Shown here in pieces: positions 39,463 through 62,089 of a stretch of 64,000 nucleotides of DNA (its first letter is position 1; each line of letters starts with the position of its first letter). The stretch is taken from the NCBI GenBank assembly GCA_030068075.1, contig CM057826.1:77101312-77165311 (forward strand). The letters run 5' to 3'. The notes below the pieces were generated by a model. The model worked only from the letters and a program-made list of their open reading frames with translations. It was not told where the DNA came from and searched no databases. The position numbers and the translations under genes were made by a program. The stretch comes from Paguma larvata (taxonomy: Eukaryota > Chordata > Mammalia > Carnivora > Viverridae).

Positions 39463-39589
39463 GTTACTATGACATGCCAATAACAAAGAAGCAGGAGAAG
39501 GAGTGGGTTGGTGGGGTATGTATGGGCCAAGTCCAGCTAACGGCCTTTCACATGTTGCTCATGACCTTTCAGGATATTTGTTTGCTAAA

Positions 39590-39712
39590 GTCTGCAGATT
39601 CCTGGGCTCCACACTATCTCAAAATCATAATGGAATGAGGGATGCTTAGGAATTTGCATTTTAAACGTGCTCCCCAGGTGAGTTTAATGCATTATCAACT
39701 GTTTGAAAATTA
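39590..39712. mobile_element. MER5-like fossil, partial
   Basis: AGATTCCTGGGCTCCACACT, GGAATTTGCATTTTAAACGT and CTGTTTGAAAATTATTGG fit the 3' two thirds of a MER5-type element. Confidence 0.5.
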
Positions 39713-39894
39713 TTGGCCGACAATAGGCTGGGTACTAATGCCAGGGATGCTATTAAGCTTTATCTTCCAAAGCAACAAAGGGCAATAATATTTTAAGATA
39801 ATATAAACCCAGTGCTTCTGGGATTAATCTCAGACCATGGGCGGTTCTCTCTGATGCAAAGCCAATAGAGTGACAGGAGATGACAGAACAGTAA

Positions 39895-40090
39895 TCATGA
39901 CAGCTCGCCTTTACTGAGCATTTACCGTGTGCCAAGCCCTGTTCTCAGTGATTTACATGATTCAGTCATTTTCAGTTCTCACAAACAGTAGTTAGTAGTA
40001 TTTCTCCAATTGCAGGCAGGAGGACACTGAAGCTTCAGGGTAAGTGAATTATGCTAATTAACATTGCTAGTAAGGGGCAGAAAGGACTCA
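39895..40090 (-). mobile_element. MIR SINE, inverted
   Basis: TTTACTGAGCATTTACCGTG, GGAGGACACTGAAGCTTCAG and AACATTGCTAGTAAGGGGCA follow the inverted MIR. Confidence 0.7.
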
Positions 40091-41169
40091 TTCCCTCAGC
40101 TGCTCTAAGTATTAAACATCAAACTATTCCATGCAAATGGACATAGAAACACTGTAGAGCTGAGTTCTCTAGATTTAGCTGTCAGGTTAATTATGCAAAC
40201 TCTGGTGGCCCCCTGGTCTCAGACTTCAGTTATTTGTGAAATGAGAATGGGAAAAATTTTGGAGTGAGAAGCCACTAGATGTGAAATCTTTGTGAAAAGT
40301 ATAATGTACCATATAAATGGCTGTTATTCTTATACTTCTGTAATCATGGCTCATGTGATCCAGATCTAGACCTTCCCACAAGATGTTGGGAAATAAAAAT
40401 GAAGTAATTGTGTGTATTCAATCACAAAGAATCAATCACAGGCTGGTTCTAATTTCAGGAGGATGAGGTGAAGGGGTAAGTATATTTTCAAAAAAGGTGC
40501 CCCTTTTGTGCCTCAAACTCTAATTACCCCTCTTGATACTGACTATTGGACACACTGACTCATGCTATCACACAGTACATTTCCAGATACGTGACAATAT
40601 TGAGTCAACATAATATCTTATTTTTTGTAAGGTGCCATTTGTAGAGAATGTGTTTAGAAGGAGCAACTCTCTAGGTCCTCCCATTACCTTTAACTCAGTC
40701 ACTGTTTATCTTCCACCATGAAATCAAATGCCAAGTGTTCCAAGAGGAAGGATCTATTACCCGAAGTTAGCGCTGCGAGCTGTGGGTAAATTGCTTCACT
40801 CTTCTGCATTTCAGTGAACTGGAGCTAATCAAATCTGTCCTGCTTCTCTCAGCAGGCTTATGAGAAAAATCAACCGAGAATATGCAAGACTATGATAGAA
40901 AAAAATAATAGGAAGGGGAGCATACTGGAGCATACTCCTACTGGTGAGTAGGAAAAGAGGAGAGAGATGTGAGAAATGGGTGCCAGAGCTAGGCAGTTTT
41001 AAGCTGAAATCATCTCCCTATCCAATGTGGCTGCACAACCCCACACCCTCCTTCCCATTTGAAAAACACTTTTATAGCAAACTGGTGTTTTCAGGGTGCT
41101 ATTTTCTCAGTAAAAATAACTGTTATTTATTTGCACAAGAAAATATTATAGGTACGTTATATATAATAA

Positions 41170-41310
41170 CTGCATCAAGAAAGTTACTATTAGAGCCTGG
41201 TTTTATAAATGCAGAAACTAAAGGAAAGAAAGGTCAAAAACATGTCCAAGTATCCACAGGTTATATGGCAGAACTGGGATTCAAACTCAGGCAGTCTGGC
41301 TCAAGAGTCT
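41170..41310 (-). mobile_element. MIR SINE, inverted, partial
   Basis: TATAAATGCAGAAACTAAAG, TATATGGCAGAACTGGGATT and CAAACTCAGGCAGTCTGGCT are the inverted MIR head. Confidence 0.65.
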
Positions 41311-42345
41311 GTTCTTATTTCTGTTCTTATTGTTTTTAAAATAGTGTCCATCTAGAGTTGGGGCCCAGTTTGTCAAGTGGTTCTGGGGGAAAGGGATGCA
41401 AACACAAACATTCAGAGTAAACAGGCAGATACCATAACTGAATGGAGTATGTCAGGCTTAAGAGAATATTGTCTTCAAATACTTGGTTCCCTCCACGGTG
41501 TTTTCCTACTTACGCTAGAATTAAGGATACCTGAACTTGACCATAAGAAGTAGAAGTAGAAGGTAAATATAACTGCAGAAATTGACACTTTGTCTGAGAA
41601 TGGTGGGGATTCCTCTTCCAAGGGAATTCAAACTCATATTTTCCATATTTTTATGAGACATCTCCTGAGTTTATCAGAAACCAACTTAGAAATTAACCAA
41701 TTCTGCTTTCATAGATTAGTTTTTTCTTTCTAGTAGGTGGTAGACAAAGAGGCCCAGGAGGGGAGAGCAGAGATGATCAGCTGGGAACTTAGTTGTGGTG
41801 CAGTGGAAAGAAGCTGAACTCCCCCCACCAGCTGTGGGGTTGATCATCTTTTTAGGCTTTCTTTCTAGCAAAGCCACTGAGAGATAAACAACAATGGACT
41901 TTACTTCTCCTCTCCCTCCAGTGAATGTTGGAATTAATCTTCTTATTGTTTAAATAAATTTCAGTCATTGAAGGATTGCACTGATGCTGTTGTAAAGAGA
42001 CAAGAAAAAGCGGCCCTCAAAACAATTGTGTCTAATCGTGGTTAAAGGGGTGGGCCAATCTTGATCCCAGATATGACAAGGAAGAAATACAATCAGAAAG
42101 ACTGAAAAGTAATCTCCTAACATGTAGAATAATAAGTAGTTAGGGTTGTAAACACAAATATTTATAGAAGTGAAATTACGATCATTTTATATAAAAATAT
42201 AAATTTGGATATTAACATACTGTGGTTCTCATTATAACTTCACCAATTATTTTTGTATTGAAATATTCTTCCTCAAATAGTAATTTTATAGTGGTGAATA
42301 ACCTGGCCAATACCACCTTGATCAAATAATCAGAGACAGCATCAC

Positions 42346-42548
42346 CTGGGTATCTCAGTTGGTTAAGTGTCCGACTCTTCATTTTGGCTCAGGTCATGAT
42401 CTCATGGTTCTTGGGATTGAGTCCTGTGTTGAGCTCTGCACTGTCAGCAGGGAGCCTGTTTGGGATTCTCTCTCTTACTCTCTCTACCCTTCTCCCACTC
42501 ACGCTGTCTCTCCCTCTCTCTCTCAAAATAAATAAGCTTAAAAAAAAA
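42346..42548 (+). mobile_element. Felid SINE
   Basis: Head CTGGGTATCTCAGTTGGTTA, CTCAGGTCATGATCTCATGG, GGGATTCTCTCTCTTACTCT, tail AAAATAAATAAGCTTA plus an A-run. Flanking copies AGAGACAGCATCAC (42332-42345) and AGAGGTAGCATCAC (42549-42562) differ at two bases. Confidence 0.9.
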
Positions 42549-42639
42549 AGAGGTAGCATCACTAGTAATCAGACATATGGCTATCTATACCTCCTGATAC
42601 AGTGCAGTGAGAATGGGCATAACATCACTTCTTGCTAAA

Positions 42640-42857
42640 AAATGCATAACTCCAATATAATCATGAGAAAACTTGAAGAAAGATACAGATTATTTAATAG
42701 TATTCTATCAATATTAATGTCCTTGTTTAGATAATTGTACTACAGGTAAGATGTAAACCTTTGAGAAAGCTTAACAAAAAGTATGTAAGAGCTCTGTGTA
42801 CTATTTTTGCAACTTTTTATAAACCTAAAATTATTTCAAGTTAAAAGTAAGAAAAAA
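42640..42857 (+). mobile_element. Old L1M 3' end
   Basis: Ends with CTCTGTGTACTATTTTTGCA, ACTTTTTATAAACCTAAAAT and TATTTCAAGTTAAAA, matching the terminal bases of old L1 families. The felid SINE at 42346-42548 lies just upstream. Confidence 0.65.
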
Positions 42858-43527
42858 ATTTTTTTACATAACCTTAACCCTATCCTAAGTCTATAGATAA
42901 TTTTAAAGGATTTAAATCTATTGTTATATTTCTTATTATTTTATGTAAATTAATTCATATTGAGGTTTCCTTTTAAACTTTTGAATGATGCTTAACTTTA
43001 TGGATTATAGGAGGAATAATATTTAGTATGGGAAAGTAAGGATTGGCAATGTCTGTTCTTTACTTGCTTTCTCCCTGCCAAAGGGCATGGTGATTGTTGT
43101 TTATATTTCTAAACACTTTTCTTCCATTATTACAGGGACTTCCACCCTGCCCCTTCTTTGAGGAACTGTTCTTCTCTTACTGAAAACACTGAAATAATGA
43201 TGTGTCTGCAAGTCCTAGTGCAACTAGGACTATACCATCCTCTCAACCATCGAAAGTAAACTTGGCCACACAACCTACATCTAGCCAATCACAATATTAA
43301 AACTTCTTGGCTACAGTGATTGGTCCAAAGTGAACATATTGCCCAAGCCTAGGACCTAGAGTTCTTCTCTGGAATTTTCATATTGAACATGGAAAAGAGA
43401 TCCTCTTTTTCTCTTTGAATTATGAACTTGAAAGCTCTTGATCCCAGAAGTGGCAATAGTCATGTATTCACCCAATAGAAGAGTCTGAGATGAAAGCTGT
43501 AAAGATATAGAAACTGATAACTGTGGG

Positions 43528-43632
43528 TGGTGAGAGATGGGGAGGGAGAGAGAGATGGGGAGGGAGAGAGAGATGGGGAGGGAGAGGAAGAGGAAGAGAA
43601 TGAGACAGAGAGAGAAAGAGAGAGAGAGGGAA
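43528..43632. repeat. GA-rich minisatellite
   Basis: Three near-identical units of about 20 bp (GAGAGATGGGGAGGGAGAGA) followed by pure GA runs. All-purine on the + strand. Confidence 0.9.
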
Positions 43633-45174
43633 TGGAAAAATGAAAGATAAAGAGAAACTCACTAATGCTATTTAAGTCTCTGGGTTCAATGTCCTTGGCT
43701 AGCTCTTTATTAATGCTTCAATTACATAAACCAATAAATTTCTTTTTTCCTGCTAAAGCTAGCAGGATTAGGATACACTTCTTTGTCTTTTGAAACCAAA
43801 ATAATTTTGATTTATACAAGATGAATTTTGTTTTGATAGATGAAAATATTATATGTACTAGATGATACTGTTTATACCATTACTACTTGGGCTGATTCAA
43901 GAGGAGCAGACAGGTAATATGGGTAAATTTGAATTCAAGAATAAATTCATTCTAAAAAGGAGGCACCTGAACTCAGTGCCAGAGATCACTGAGGAATGTT
44001 AGAAAATAGAACGAGGATCAGTACTCAAACACTAGGTATGGTAAAATATTCTCACTTTCAAGAATAAAAAGAAGGCGAATTCCATGAACTAACTAGATGA
44101 GTGGATTACCATTAATTTCAGAACAAATTATCAAAATTTTGGTTTCTATTACTCACAAAATAATTATTGATCACTGGCACCCAGCATGACATACAGCAAG
44201 TCATACCAATGTCAACGAGACTTAGTCCTACAGTCACTAAATATTTGGACTTCAGCATGTCATGTGACAAGGTCTTTCTGCTATTCTTTTGAATAGTCAC
44301 TAGTAAGGTAAATTAGTAACTTTCTAACGCATAATAATTATTAAGTCAATTAACTTGTGGGGAAGTTTCTGGTGGCTCTATCTTCTGTCCTGTCTTTGCA
44401 AATCTTTTTTATTAATAGCCTGAAAGAAGATACCAGTGGAAAACTGACTACATTTATATATAGCATAAAGCTAGGAGAGAATAATTGGATGGTAAAGTCT
44501 AGACTCAAAATATCTTGAGAGACTGAAATTAGTCTTATACTTAGGCTCCTGCCTCCATACACACAGATAATAAAAACATAAAAACTGTACAAGTCTCAGT
44601 GAAAATGTGACTTAGTAGCAATGTGACAACAAACAAAGGTTCTAGTAGACTATAAGTTCAATAAGAAAAAAAATAAAGCCAACTCAATTTTAGATATTGT
44701 GGCAGAAGGACAGTTTCTAAAGTGAGGTGAAATTCTTGCCCTAATGAGCGTGGGTGTAGCCAACAATACTACATTTCATTTGTCATGTCATATTTTTAAA
44801 AAGTATATATAAAAAGATCCAGACAAGATCCAACCAGGATGCAAAATCATTTTTAAAAAAAGACTGAGGATTTTTAACCGAGAGTAGAAAAATGTTAGGC
44901 AAGACATAATAATCTGTCTTCAAAGTCTGAAAAGCTGTCATATATATAAGAGATTGAGACTTATCAGTGTGGTGCTATAGGGCAAAATTAGCATGCTTGA
45001 CTTGAAGTAGGTAATGAGGGAAGATTTGTCATTATAAAGAAGGACTCTGTAACCTTTTGAGCCAATACAAACTGAAGAAAGGACTATTTTGGGAGACCAT
45101 GAATTACCTAACTCTTGACAGGAATATTCCCAAGGAATGTCATGTATTTGGGGTGGGAAGGTGGTTAACTAGAT

Positions 45175-45322
45175 CAATGCTTTCCAAACTTTAATTCACC
45201 AGGGACTTATTAAAAAATGCAGATTCTCATTCAGGAGTTCTGGGGTGGGGGCTGAGCAATTGAATTTCTCACAAGCTCAAAAGCAATCATGCTAATATAT
45301 GGACCACACTCTGAGAACCAAG
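45175..45322 (+). mobile_element. MER5A-like hAT element
   Basis: CAATGCTTTCCAAACTTTAA at one end, TTAAAAAATGCAGATTCTCA and GGAGTTCTGGGGTGGGGGCT within, and ACCACACTCTGAGAACCAAG at the other. This matches the MER5A layout. Confidence 0.75.
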
Positions 45323-46100
45323 GAACTAGATAACTTTTAAGAACACTTTTCACTACTACAATTCTTATAGAAAATGCACATCAGGAACCTAGAAAGCAGT
45401 TATATCCTGGGCTTTCCATATGAAAGTTTCAGTGTTTGAGAGTATAAAGGAAGCAAAAGCATGCTTGGAAATGGAACCAGGGGATACTCCAAAATTCACT
45501 CAGTAAATGCATATTTTAAAAGTACCTATTCTGAAGAAAGAAAAACTGTTAATACATACTTATATATACAACTATATTTAATTATCTACTTTCACTATAA
45601 ATGACCAATCATTTTTAAGAATTGGAATCAATAGCACTTATTTCTTCAATTTTAATAATTCAATTCTGTATTAAAGTCAAGAATTTAAGTGTTTGTCTAG
45701 TTTATTCAACAAAAGTCCTTCATAATTATTCATCCATCTCAAAGCCTTCCAGTGTACAGTCTTTGTTACATTATTTTCTTACTTCTCTTTCTATAGATCA
45801 GAGCTTTCGGAATGGTGGAATTAAAGATGTCCTTCAGTATATTTGGTCTTTTCAACCTTTGGGAAGGCCAGGGAAAGAGCTTTATCCTGGGTTCTGAGAA
45901 TAAGACCCAACTGGATTGGCATTTAGGCAATCATGATTAATACCCATTGGTCTGGCTTCAAGGTAGTGAGCTCAACCTAGCTGAGTCTATCACCTTGATA
46001 TCTACTTTAGCAACTTGCTGCAAACATGTACCTTTTCAATATGAGAAAAGAATCTGTGGATTTGCTGAAGGGGTGCTTAATTAGCATTGCATGCCTACCA

Positions 46101-46145
46101 AAATTTGGCCACAAGAGGACAGAAAATTTGGCCACAGGAAGACAG
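46101..46145. repeat. Tandem direct repeat of 22 bp
   Basis: AAATTTGGCCACAAGAGGAC and AAATTTGGCCACAGGAAGAC, each followed by AG, start at 46101 and 46124 with one base between them. Confidence 0.88.
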
Positions 46146-48394
46146 CTAATGAGAAAGAAAGTTAGGAATTCTTGGTAGATGTATCTTTAGGTGTCTTCCC
46201 ATACATTAAATATTTTTATCCATTTGTGACAATGTAGGTGCATGGTAACATCTCTAAAGGACATGTATTTTCTAATTTAGAACTTCAATATTATTTTTGT
46301 AGTACTTGATATATAAAATTAAGGTATATTTTAAATCTATAACATCCTCATGAAATTCCAACAGTAAATTTGGAAGGAAATAAATGGAAGGGTTGCCATA
46401 TTTAAAATCAAATGTTGAAAAAAAACCCAAAAAATAAAAATAAAAAAATAAAATAAAATGTTGAAAAATTTTAATGGTTATAAAAGTTCCTTCAAAATTT
46501 TTATTCTCTACTTGTGTAAATAAAATGTTTTATGGACAGTAGCTATAAATAAACTTGAAAAGGTCACTGTTCAAATGTTTTAATTAGAAATGATATATAA
46601 ATTTTCAAGCATAAAAACTAAAACAAAAAGTTATATCAATGGAAGTATATTCATATTTCTAAATGTCAACTTATCTACATTCAATTTTAATGTCTTTTCT
46701 CAAATGTCCTATTTTATTTTCTCATCAAAATTGCATCATATAAAGACAATGTAATGAATCTCTTAACTGAGTCCCATACATATGCCCCCAAATTTCCTTT
46801 AGTTTACTCCAGTACACTATATAAATACTGCTATTTTCTATGTTGGGAAACACTGCAATAGGTAGATTTGCTTCTACAATATTTTCTGTTACCAAATACA
46901 GTCTACTTTAATTACAGACTAACTAATGACATCTTAATGTATAGTTACTGTTACTCAAAAGAAAAAGGTTTGTTTAACAATGCAAAAATGTTAAACCTAA
47001 GTTATTTCCTTACTCCTTCTATGCCCCTTGAAAAATACTAGGATATTGTTTTGAGAAGCTAACAACGTTCTTTTTCTTGACCTCAATGGTTGCAGTGTTC
47101 CCTTTTGATAAATCATAGAGCATATTGTTTTGTGCACTTTAGTGTACATATTTTATTTCACAGTAAAAAAAAACACATTAAAAATTTGTTCTTTAAGACT
47201 AAAGAGATATGGTGACCACGGTTCTGAGTATATTCTTACTTCCTGCTTATACTAGCCTTACTTTTATTACTGTCAAAGAAAAGTTAATAGATGATTAACC
47301 ATATCACCAGGAAGTTGGGAGCAGTCATGAAAGGCATAACACTCACTTGATAATTCATAATAGAAACATAGTTTTCTTTAGTTTCTGAGTTACCCTGTTT
47401 TCTATATAAATTAATCAGATGAATCAAATGCTATTAAAACCAACTTAAAGGTGATAATTGGCTCTTTTAATTCATGGTATAAAATACAATATTGATAGGC
47501 CTGGAGGTTATTACCATGATGCACAAAGCAGAAATGGGCTAGCACTTGATATGATAAAGATGAATTCTACATCTATTTGCATATTTAGCTTTGGCAAAAA
47601 TTTCTTCTGCATGCCAGATATTATGGCAAATAAGGTCCATAAGATAAATTGAGACAATTTCAAAATAAATTACTGATATTATAAATATATATAAAATTTG
47701 GATGGGAATATACTGGTTTTGCCGTGAGAATTTAGTTTACCCTATTAAGTATATCATCAAATGTTTACTCCGGATTTGTACAGTGCTGCATTTAAGACAA
47801 ATGCCTCTTTAATGAGACACTCATTGCCAACATTCTGATTTACTACAACAATAATAAGAAAGGGGCAAATATATTCCTGTTCTAACCATACCTACCTTTA
47901 TTGAGTATGTGCCAGGAGTTTCTTTTGCCTTACTAGCACATAGTTAGCATCTGTCTGCTGTGATAATGAAACACCCTACAGAGCTTGAGGCCACTGAGGA
48001 TGAGACATAAAGGGGAGGAGGGGAAAGGAAGCTCACCCAGCCATCAACACTCACACATGTGAATGTACAGAACAAACAGAAGAGCTATTAATTGGAGCCC
48101 ATTCCACAATGTTTCATGTGAGAGTTACATATTATTATTGTACACTTACCTGGATCACATGGCTTATTAACATTGGCATTTGTTTTTGTTGAGAAGGTTT
48201 ATGTTTAAAGAAATTATCAATCTAGTCTACATCTTTGCAAACATGAGAGCAAATGAAGAATTAGCAATACTCAGTCTCCTCCTGCACCAAGTCTCATCTG
48301 GTTTCTGTATCGAATATCTCTCACTTCCTTTTTCCTCAATCTCATATGCCTTCTTTCCGATCTTATCCCCTTTCTTCTTTCTCTATAATAAGCT

Positions 48395-48408
48395 GCGCCC
48401 CCCGGTGG
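48395..48408 (-). promoter_or_regulatory. Candidate CTCF core motif
   Basis: The minus strand reads CCACCGGGGGGCGC, one base away from the strong CTCF core CCACCAGGGGGCGC. It is about 1.6 kb upstream of the PCSK1 ATG, next to an A/G-rich tract. It could mark a promoter-proximal loop anchor. Confidence 0.45.
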
Positions 48409-48418
48409 TTGGGAGCTT

Positions 48419-48476
48419 TAAAAAAAACGAAAGAAAGAAAGGAAAAGAAAAAATAAAAAGAAAAGAGAAAAAAAAC
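48419..48476. repeat. A/G-rich tract
   Basis: Nearly all-purine stretch (GAAAGAAAGAAAGGAAAAGA and similar), directly after the CTCF-like motif. Possibly a decayed tail or simple repeat. Confidence 0.85.
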
Positions 48477-48728
48477 CTTTCGCACACAAGATTTTTTTTT
48501 AATCCTCCACAATTTTACTTTTGGGACGAGTCCAATACACTCCCGGGAGCTCGACACAAGTAGTCACGATCACGAACCCTCCCCCCTGCAGTCAATTTCC
48601 TATTGTTCTATTTAAAAGAGGAGAAAGACAACAGATCAAATCAGAAACAGCTTGATTCTGGCTAGTTGCAAAACGACAGCAGTTTTTGAGGCTGGAAAGG
48701 AAGGGCAGCACTGACCACAGACGCGTGT

Positions 48729-48754
48729 GGCGCTGTCCATTCCTTGGTGCTGAA
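48729..48754 (-). promoter_or_regulatory. Candidate RE1/REST (NRSF) site with expanded spacing
   Basis: On the minus strand the left half TTCAGCACC (48754-48746) and the right half GGACAGCGCC (48738-48729) both match the RE1 consensus base for base. They are separated by 7 nt instead of the canonical 2. REST is known to bind wide-spaced RE1 sites whose half-site centres are about 16-19 bp apart rather than 11, and this one falls at 16. It lies about 1.3 kb upstream of the PCSK1 start codon. REST silences neuroendocrine genes in other cell types, so the context fits. Binding itself is not shown. Confidence 0.6.
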
Positions 48755-48836
48755 TACTACACACGCGGATATTTCCAGCCCCCTCAAGCCCTCAGGATTA
48801 AAATAGGCTCAGCTACTGTAGACTGAATTCATTTCC

Positions 48837-48875
48837 GGGGAGTGGGGACGGGGCGGGGTGGGGGGTGCGAGGGGG
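48837..48875 (+). other. G-quadruplex-forming G tract with embedded Sp1-type GC box
   Basis: Six runs of four or more G are separated by loops of 1-5 nt (GGGG AGT GGGG AC GGGG C GGGG T GGGGGG TGCGA GGGGG). This far exceeds the usual four-run rule. It includes GGGGCGGGG, a GC box. It lies about 1.2 kb upstream of the start codon. Confidence 0.6.
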
Positions 48876-49767
48876 TCATTTAGACTTTTGCTTTTTCTCT
48901 TTCCAGGAAAAACACTCTTCCACAAAATGACACTGTGCACTTTATGGAAAAATAATGGCACAGCTTCAGTTCAACACCAAAGTGAAGAGCTCTACTGAAG
49001 AAAAAAAGGAAAGTTCAGAGTTAATAAAAACCTGCTCTTTCTTCTCTTGAGTTAATATAACAGGGTTTGGGTTCCAAGACCCCCTTGTTGATGGCTAAAT
49101 GAAATAATTTTGTTAAAAAAAAATCATGGTCATTCATCATTCTTAGATAAGCACAGTAAAAAGGGGTGATGCTAGGCTTTGGAATATCCGGAATAGAATT
49201 CTAGATATTGTTTTACTGAGTTGAGAAACAGAGGAGAGGACAAAGTAAACTTGTTTTTTAAGGTGGTTTCAACAGTTAAAAAATATTTTTAAAAGTATTG
49301 CTTTAACAATGTCTTCCAGACATGCTCATTTTCTTAGGCAATTTAGATCAGAATCTGGGCAATAGAAGCTTTTCTCCTCTTTTCTCTACCAGCCTCTGTC
49401 CAATTTCGGATTTAACACTGCTGTTCTTCCCCTCAGGTGCTGATATACAGAGGGGTATTATAAGAATTCACTCCTTGCCCTACCCCCAACACATGAGATA
49501 ATTAAATAAATATAAAGAAAACGGACAGAACAGAGGGAAGTGTGCTTAATCCCCAACCTTTGGTTCTTAGTAGTTACATTTAAATTAGGGCACTTCTCTC
49601 AGAGAAGTGAAGGTGTTTCTCATAGCTATAGCATTTTCAGTCAGTCAGGGAGCCTACTTAACTGATCCTAGCAAACGGTTCCTTCCTTTCCTTAATCCTT
49701 CGCTGCTTATTTTAGCCGCTTCTCCACTCCGCCGGGAATACCATCCAGATCTTAGTCCAGGTAGATC

Positions 49768-49775
49768 TGACGTCA
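49768..49775. promoter_or_regulatory. Perfect palindromic CRE (TGACGTCA) in PCSK1 promoter
   Basis: TGACGTCA, the full CREB/ATF site, lies 266 bp before the start codon at the edge of the CpG-rich region. cAMP response elements are described in the PCSK1 promoters of human and rodents and mediate cAMP induction in endocrine cells. This is very likely the orthologous site. Confidence 0.8.
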
Positions 49776-49795
49776 AGAGATGGCTTTCGTCGATT

Positions 49796-49803
49796 TGACG
49801 TGT
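49796..49803 (+). promoter_or_regulatory. Second CRE-like site (TGACGTGT)
   Basis: TGACG half-site followed by TGT, starting 28 bp after the start of the perfect CRE. Two neighbouring CREs are known in the human gene, and this spacing fits that arrangement. One arm of the palindrome is degenerate, so it should be the weaker site. Confidence 0.6.
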
Positions 49804-60048
<10,245 letters not shown>

Positions 60049-62089
60049 GTGAGTAAATGTGGATTTGGGGGGGGATAAGTACTTTAAAATGCTTTTATCT
60101 CATTTGAGAAAATTACACAATAAATATGATCCATATTTCAGCTCTCAGAAAAATTTTCTGCATACCAATCCATAGCATAAATATTTTGTTGCTTTTAAAA
60201 CAGAAACCAATGCTTCTATTTTTATATTTCTTTTGGCTTACAGGACCATATTTCAATTAAACTTTCTTCTTATGTTGTAAAATGCTCCCCTCAAATGGCA
60301 CTGAATAGTTATAGCTTTAGAAAGAATGTTTGGGTCATAAAGAGTAAAATCCTCCAGCCCACCCTCCCTAACCCCAATTCCTCTATGAATGCTTTACTAT
60401 TAGCAACATGTTTGATGTTAGTTGTGAAAATAAAAATAGAAGACAAAGATAACAGTTCCCCATGACTCCTTTAATGGCCACGGCCATGATCATCAGTTCC
60501 CTTGGAAAAGCGTGGCCAGATATCAGACAACACAAATATACTCTGAGGCCTGGCCCTCAAATCCAACATATTTTCTGGGGCATTGGACTAGTCAGTAGCC
60601 TCTCCCAGAGTTTCTGTTGGGGATTCTAAAGCTAAAGGGAAGAGAAAGAGAATTATCTTCTGACTCCTAAAATAATTCTCCATAGCAGCCACAATGTGAT
60701 AAGGGAGGGCAAGAGGCCAGACAAAACCCAGAGGCAAGAGACTTTCTAACCTTATTTCCTAGCTGCAAAGAAACTACACCCTCTAGCCACATGGCCTCAA
60801 ATGTCCATGCGCATGTGAGAACTCATCTTTGCACATATTATCTTCATAACTTCAAGAAGACTTTCACATTTTCTTCTTTCTTTGCTCCACCGAGAAGAGA
60901 CTTACACGAAAATAGATCAAAGCCAAGACAAAATCAGGGCTTGTTGCTACAAGTGGGATGGAAAGATGCTACATAAAGTGGTTCCTTTTTCTCTCTGTAT
61001 GGCTTTCTCTCTCTCAGACTATTACCCAACTTGGGTCAATTGAGTTCTCTCTCGAGAGCTTGCTCTCTTTCTCCCTCTTTGCCTCTTTCTCCCTTATTCT
61101 CATTCAGAATTCCTATGTGGCTGGTGCAGTAATGTGGACCTAAAGTTGTTTCTTTGGATGGTCCCCTTTCCAGAAGTTCAACAAACACCAGGAAGAGAGC
61201 TGGGGCTCATGGACTTGGTCTCAACTTCTGGGTGTTTATTTCTTCCATGGGGATAAGGGGACACTTGGGGAAGATTGCAAAATATTGCTTCTTTCAGTAC
61301 CATTTACTTCTAGGGTTTATTTCTTAAAGGGGTTAACTGCAAACAATGCCTAGTAGTTAGACTATTCAGGATCAATACAAGAGGAACCACAAAGGGGTGC
61401 CCTTGGAAGAAAGTGGGATATGTCAGGAACTTACGGCAGGGATCCCAGACACATGTGCACCCATATTTCTGAGCCAGAACAGTACAGGGCCAGGAGAAAT
61501 ATGTGCTTGGTGGGAGCACGATCTTATAATATTAGCCTGGCTGGTGGTCATTGCTTTGCCAATCATCAGTATAGATGGTGACCTTGAGGAAATCACTTAC
61601 CTCTCTATGTATGGTTTTCATTTTGTCTCTAAAAATGGGTGACAATGCACCTGCTCTCCACTCTCCTGAAAGGAACTCCCTGAGGAAATGTCAAGACCAA
61701 AAGAGAAATCTGCTCTCAGCCATATGGGTGCAGGTGAGGAAACTGTTAGCTGAAGGTATCAGTCTTTCCTCCTAGGCAGCATACTCTAGGTCTGGCCCCA
61801 TGATACAATGTGGATGATAAACTGTGTAGTGGCTGCATGATAGCTGAATACTTGGTGAAATGATATTCTCTAGAGTTTCTCTACTCACGAGAAGGGGGAG
61901 TCAGATTGCCCTTTTTCTTCCCTACAAAGGAGGAGTCTCATATCCAGTATTTAAAATAGCCAATTACCCCTAATTCATAAAGGTCTAAAGCCTTCAAAGA
62001 AGTAGCCCATATAATGGTACTTATTTTATGCCTAAAAACTCTTGAGTTTCCAGAGCATAGCCTGCCATGGTCCTCCCATATGGCATAGA

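Larger units (their letters stand above)
42858..48390. other. Intergenic, upstream of the PCSK1 control region
   Basis: AT-rich. Holds the GA minisatellite, the MER5A-like element and a 22-bp repeat. No coding gene is supported. Confidence 0.5.

Noticed and set aside
43468..43662. Ser/Leu/Pro repeat peptide on the minus strand
   Set aside because: Translation of the GA-rich minisatellite. No coding support.
49607..49798. 63-residue frame with a signal-peptide-like start just upstream of PCSK1
   Set aside because: It runs through the CRE promoter region, has no homology I know, and would end before the likely 5' UTR.
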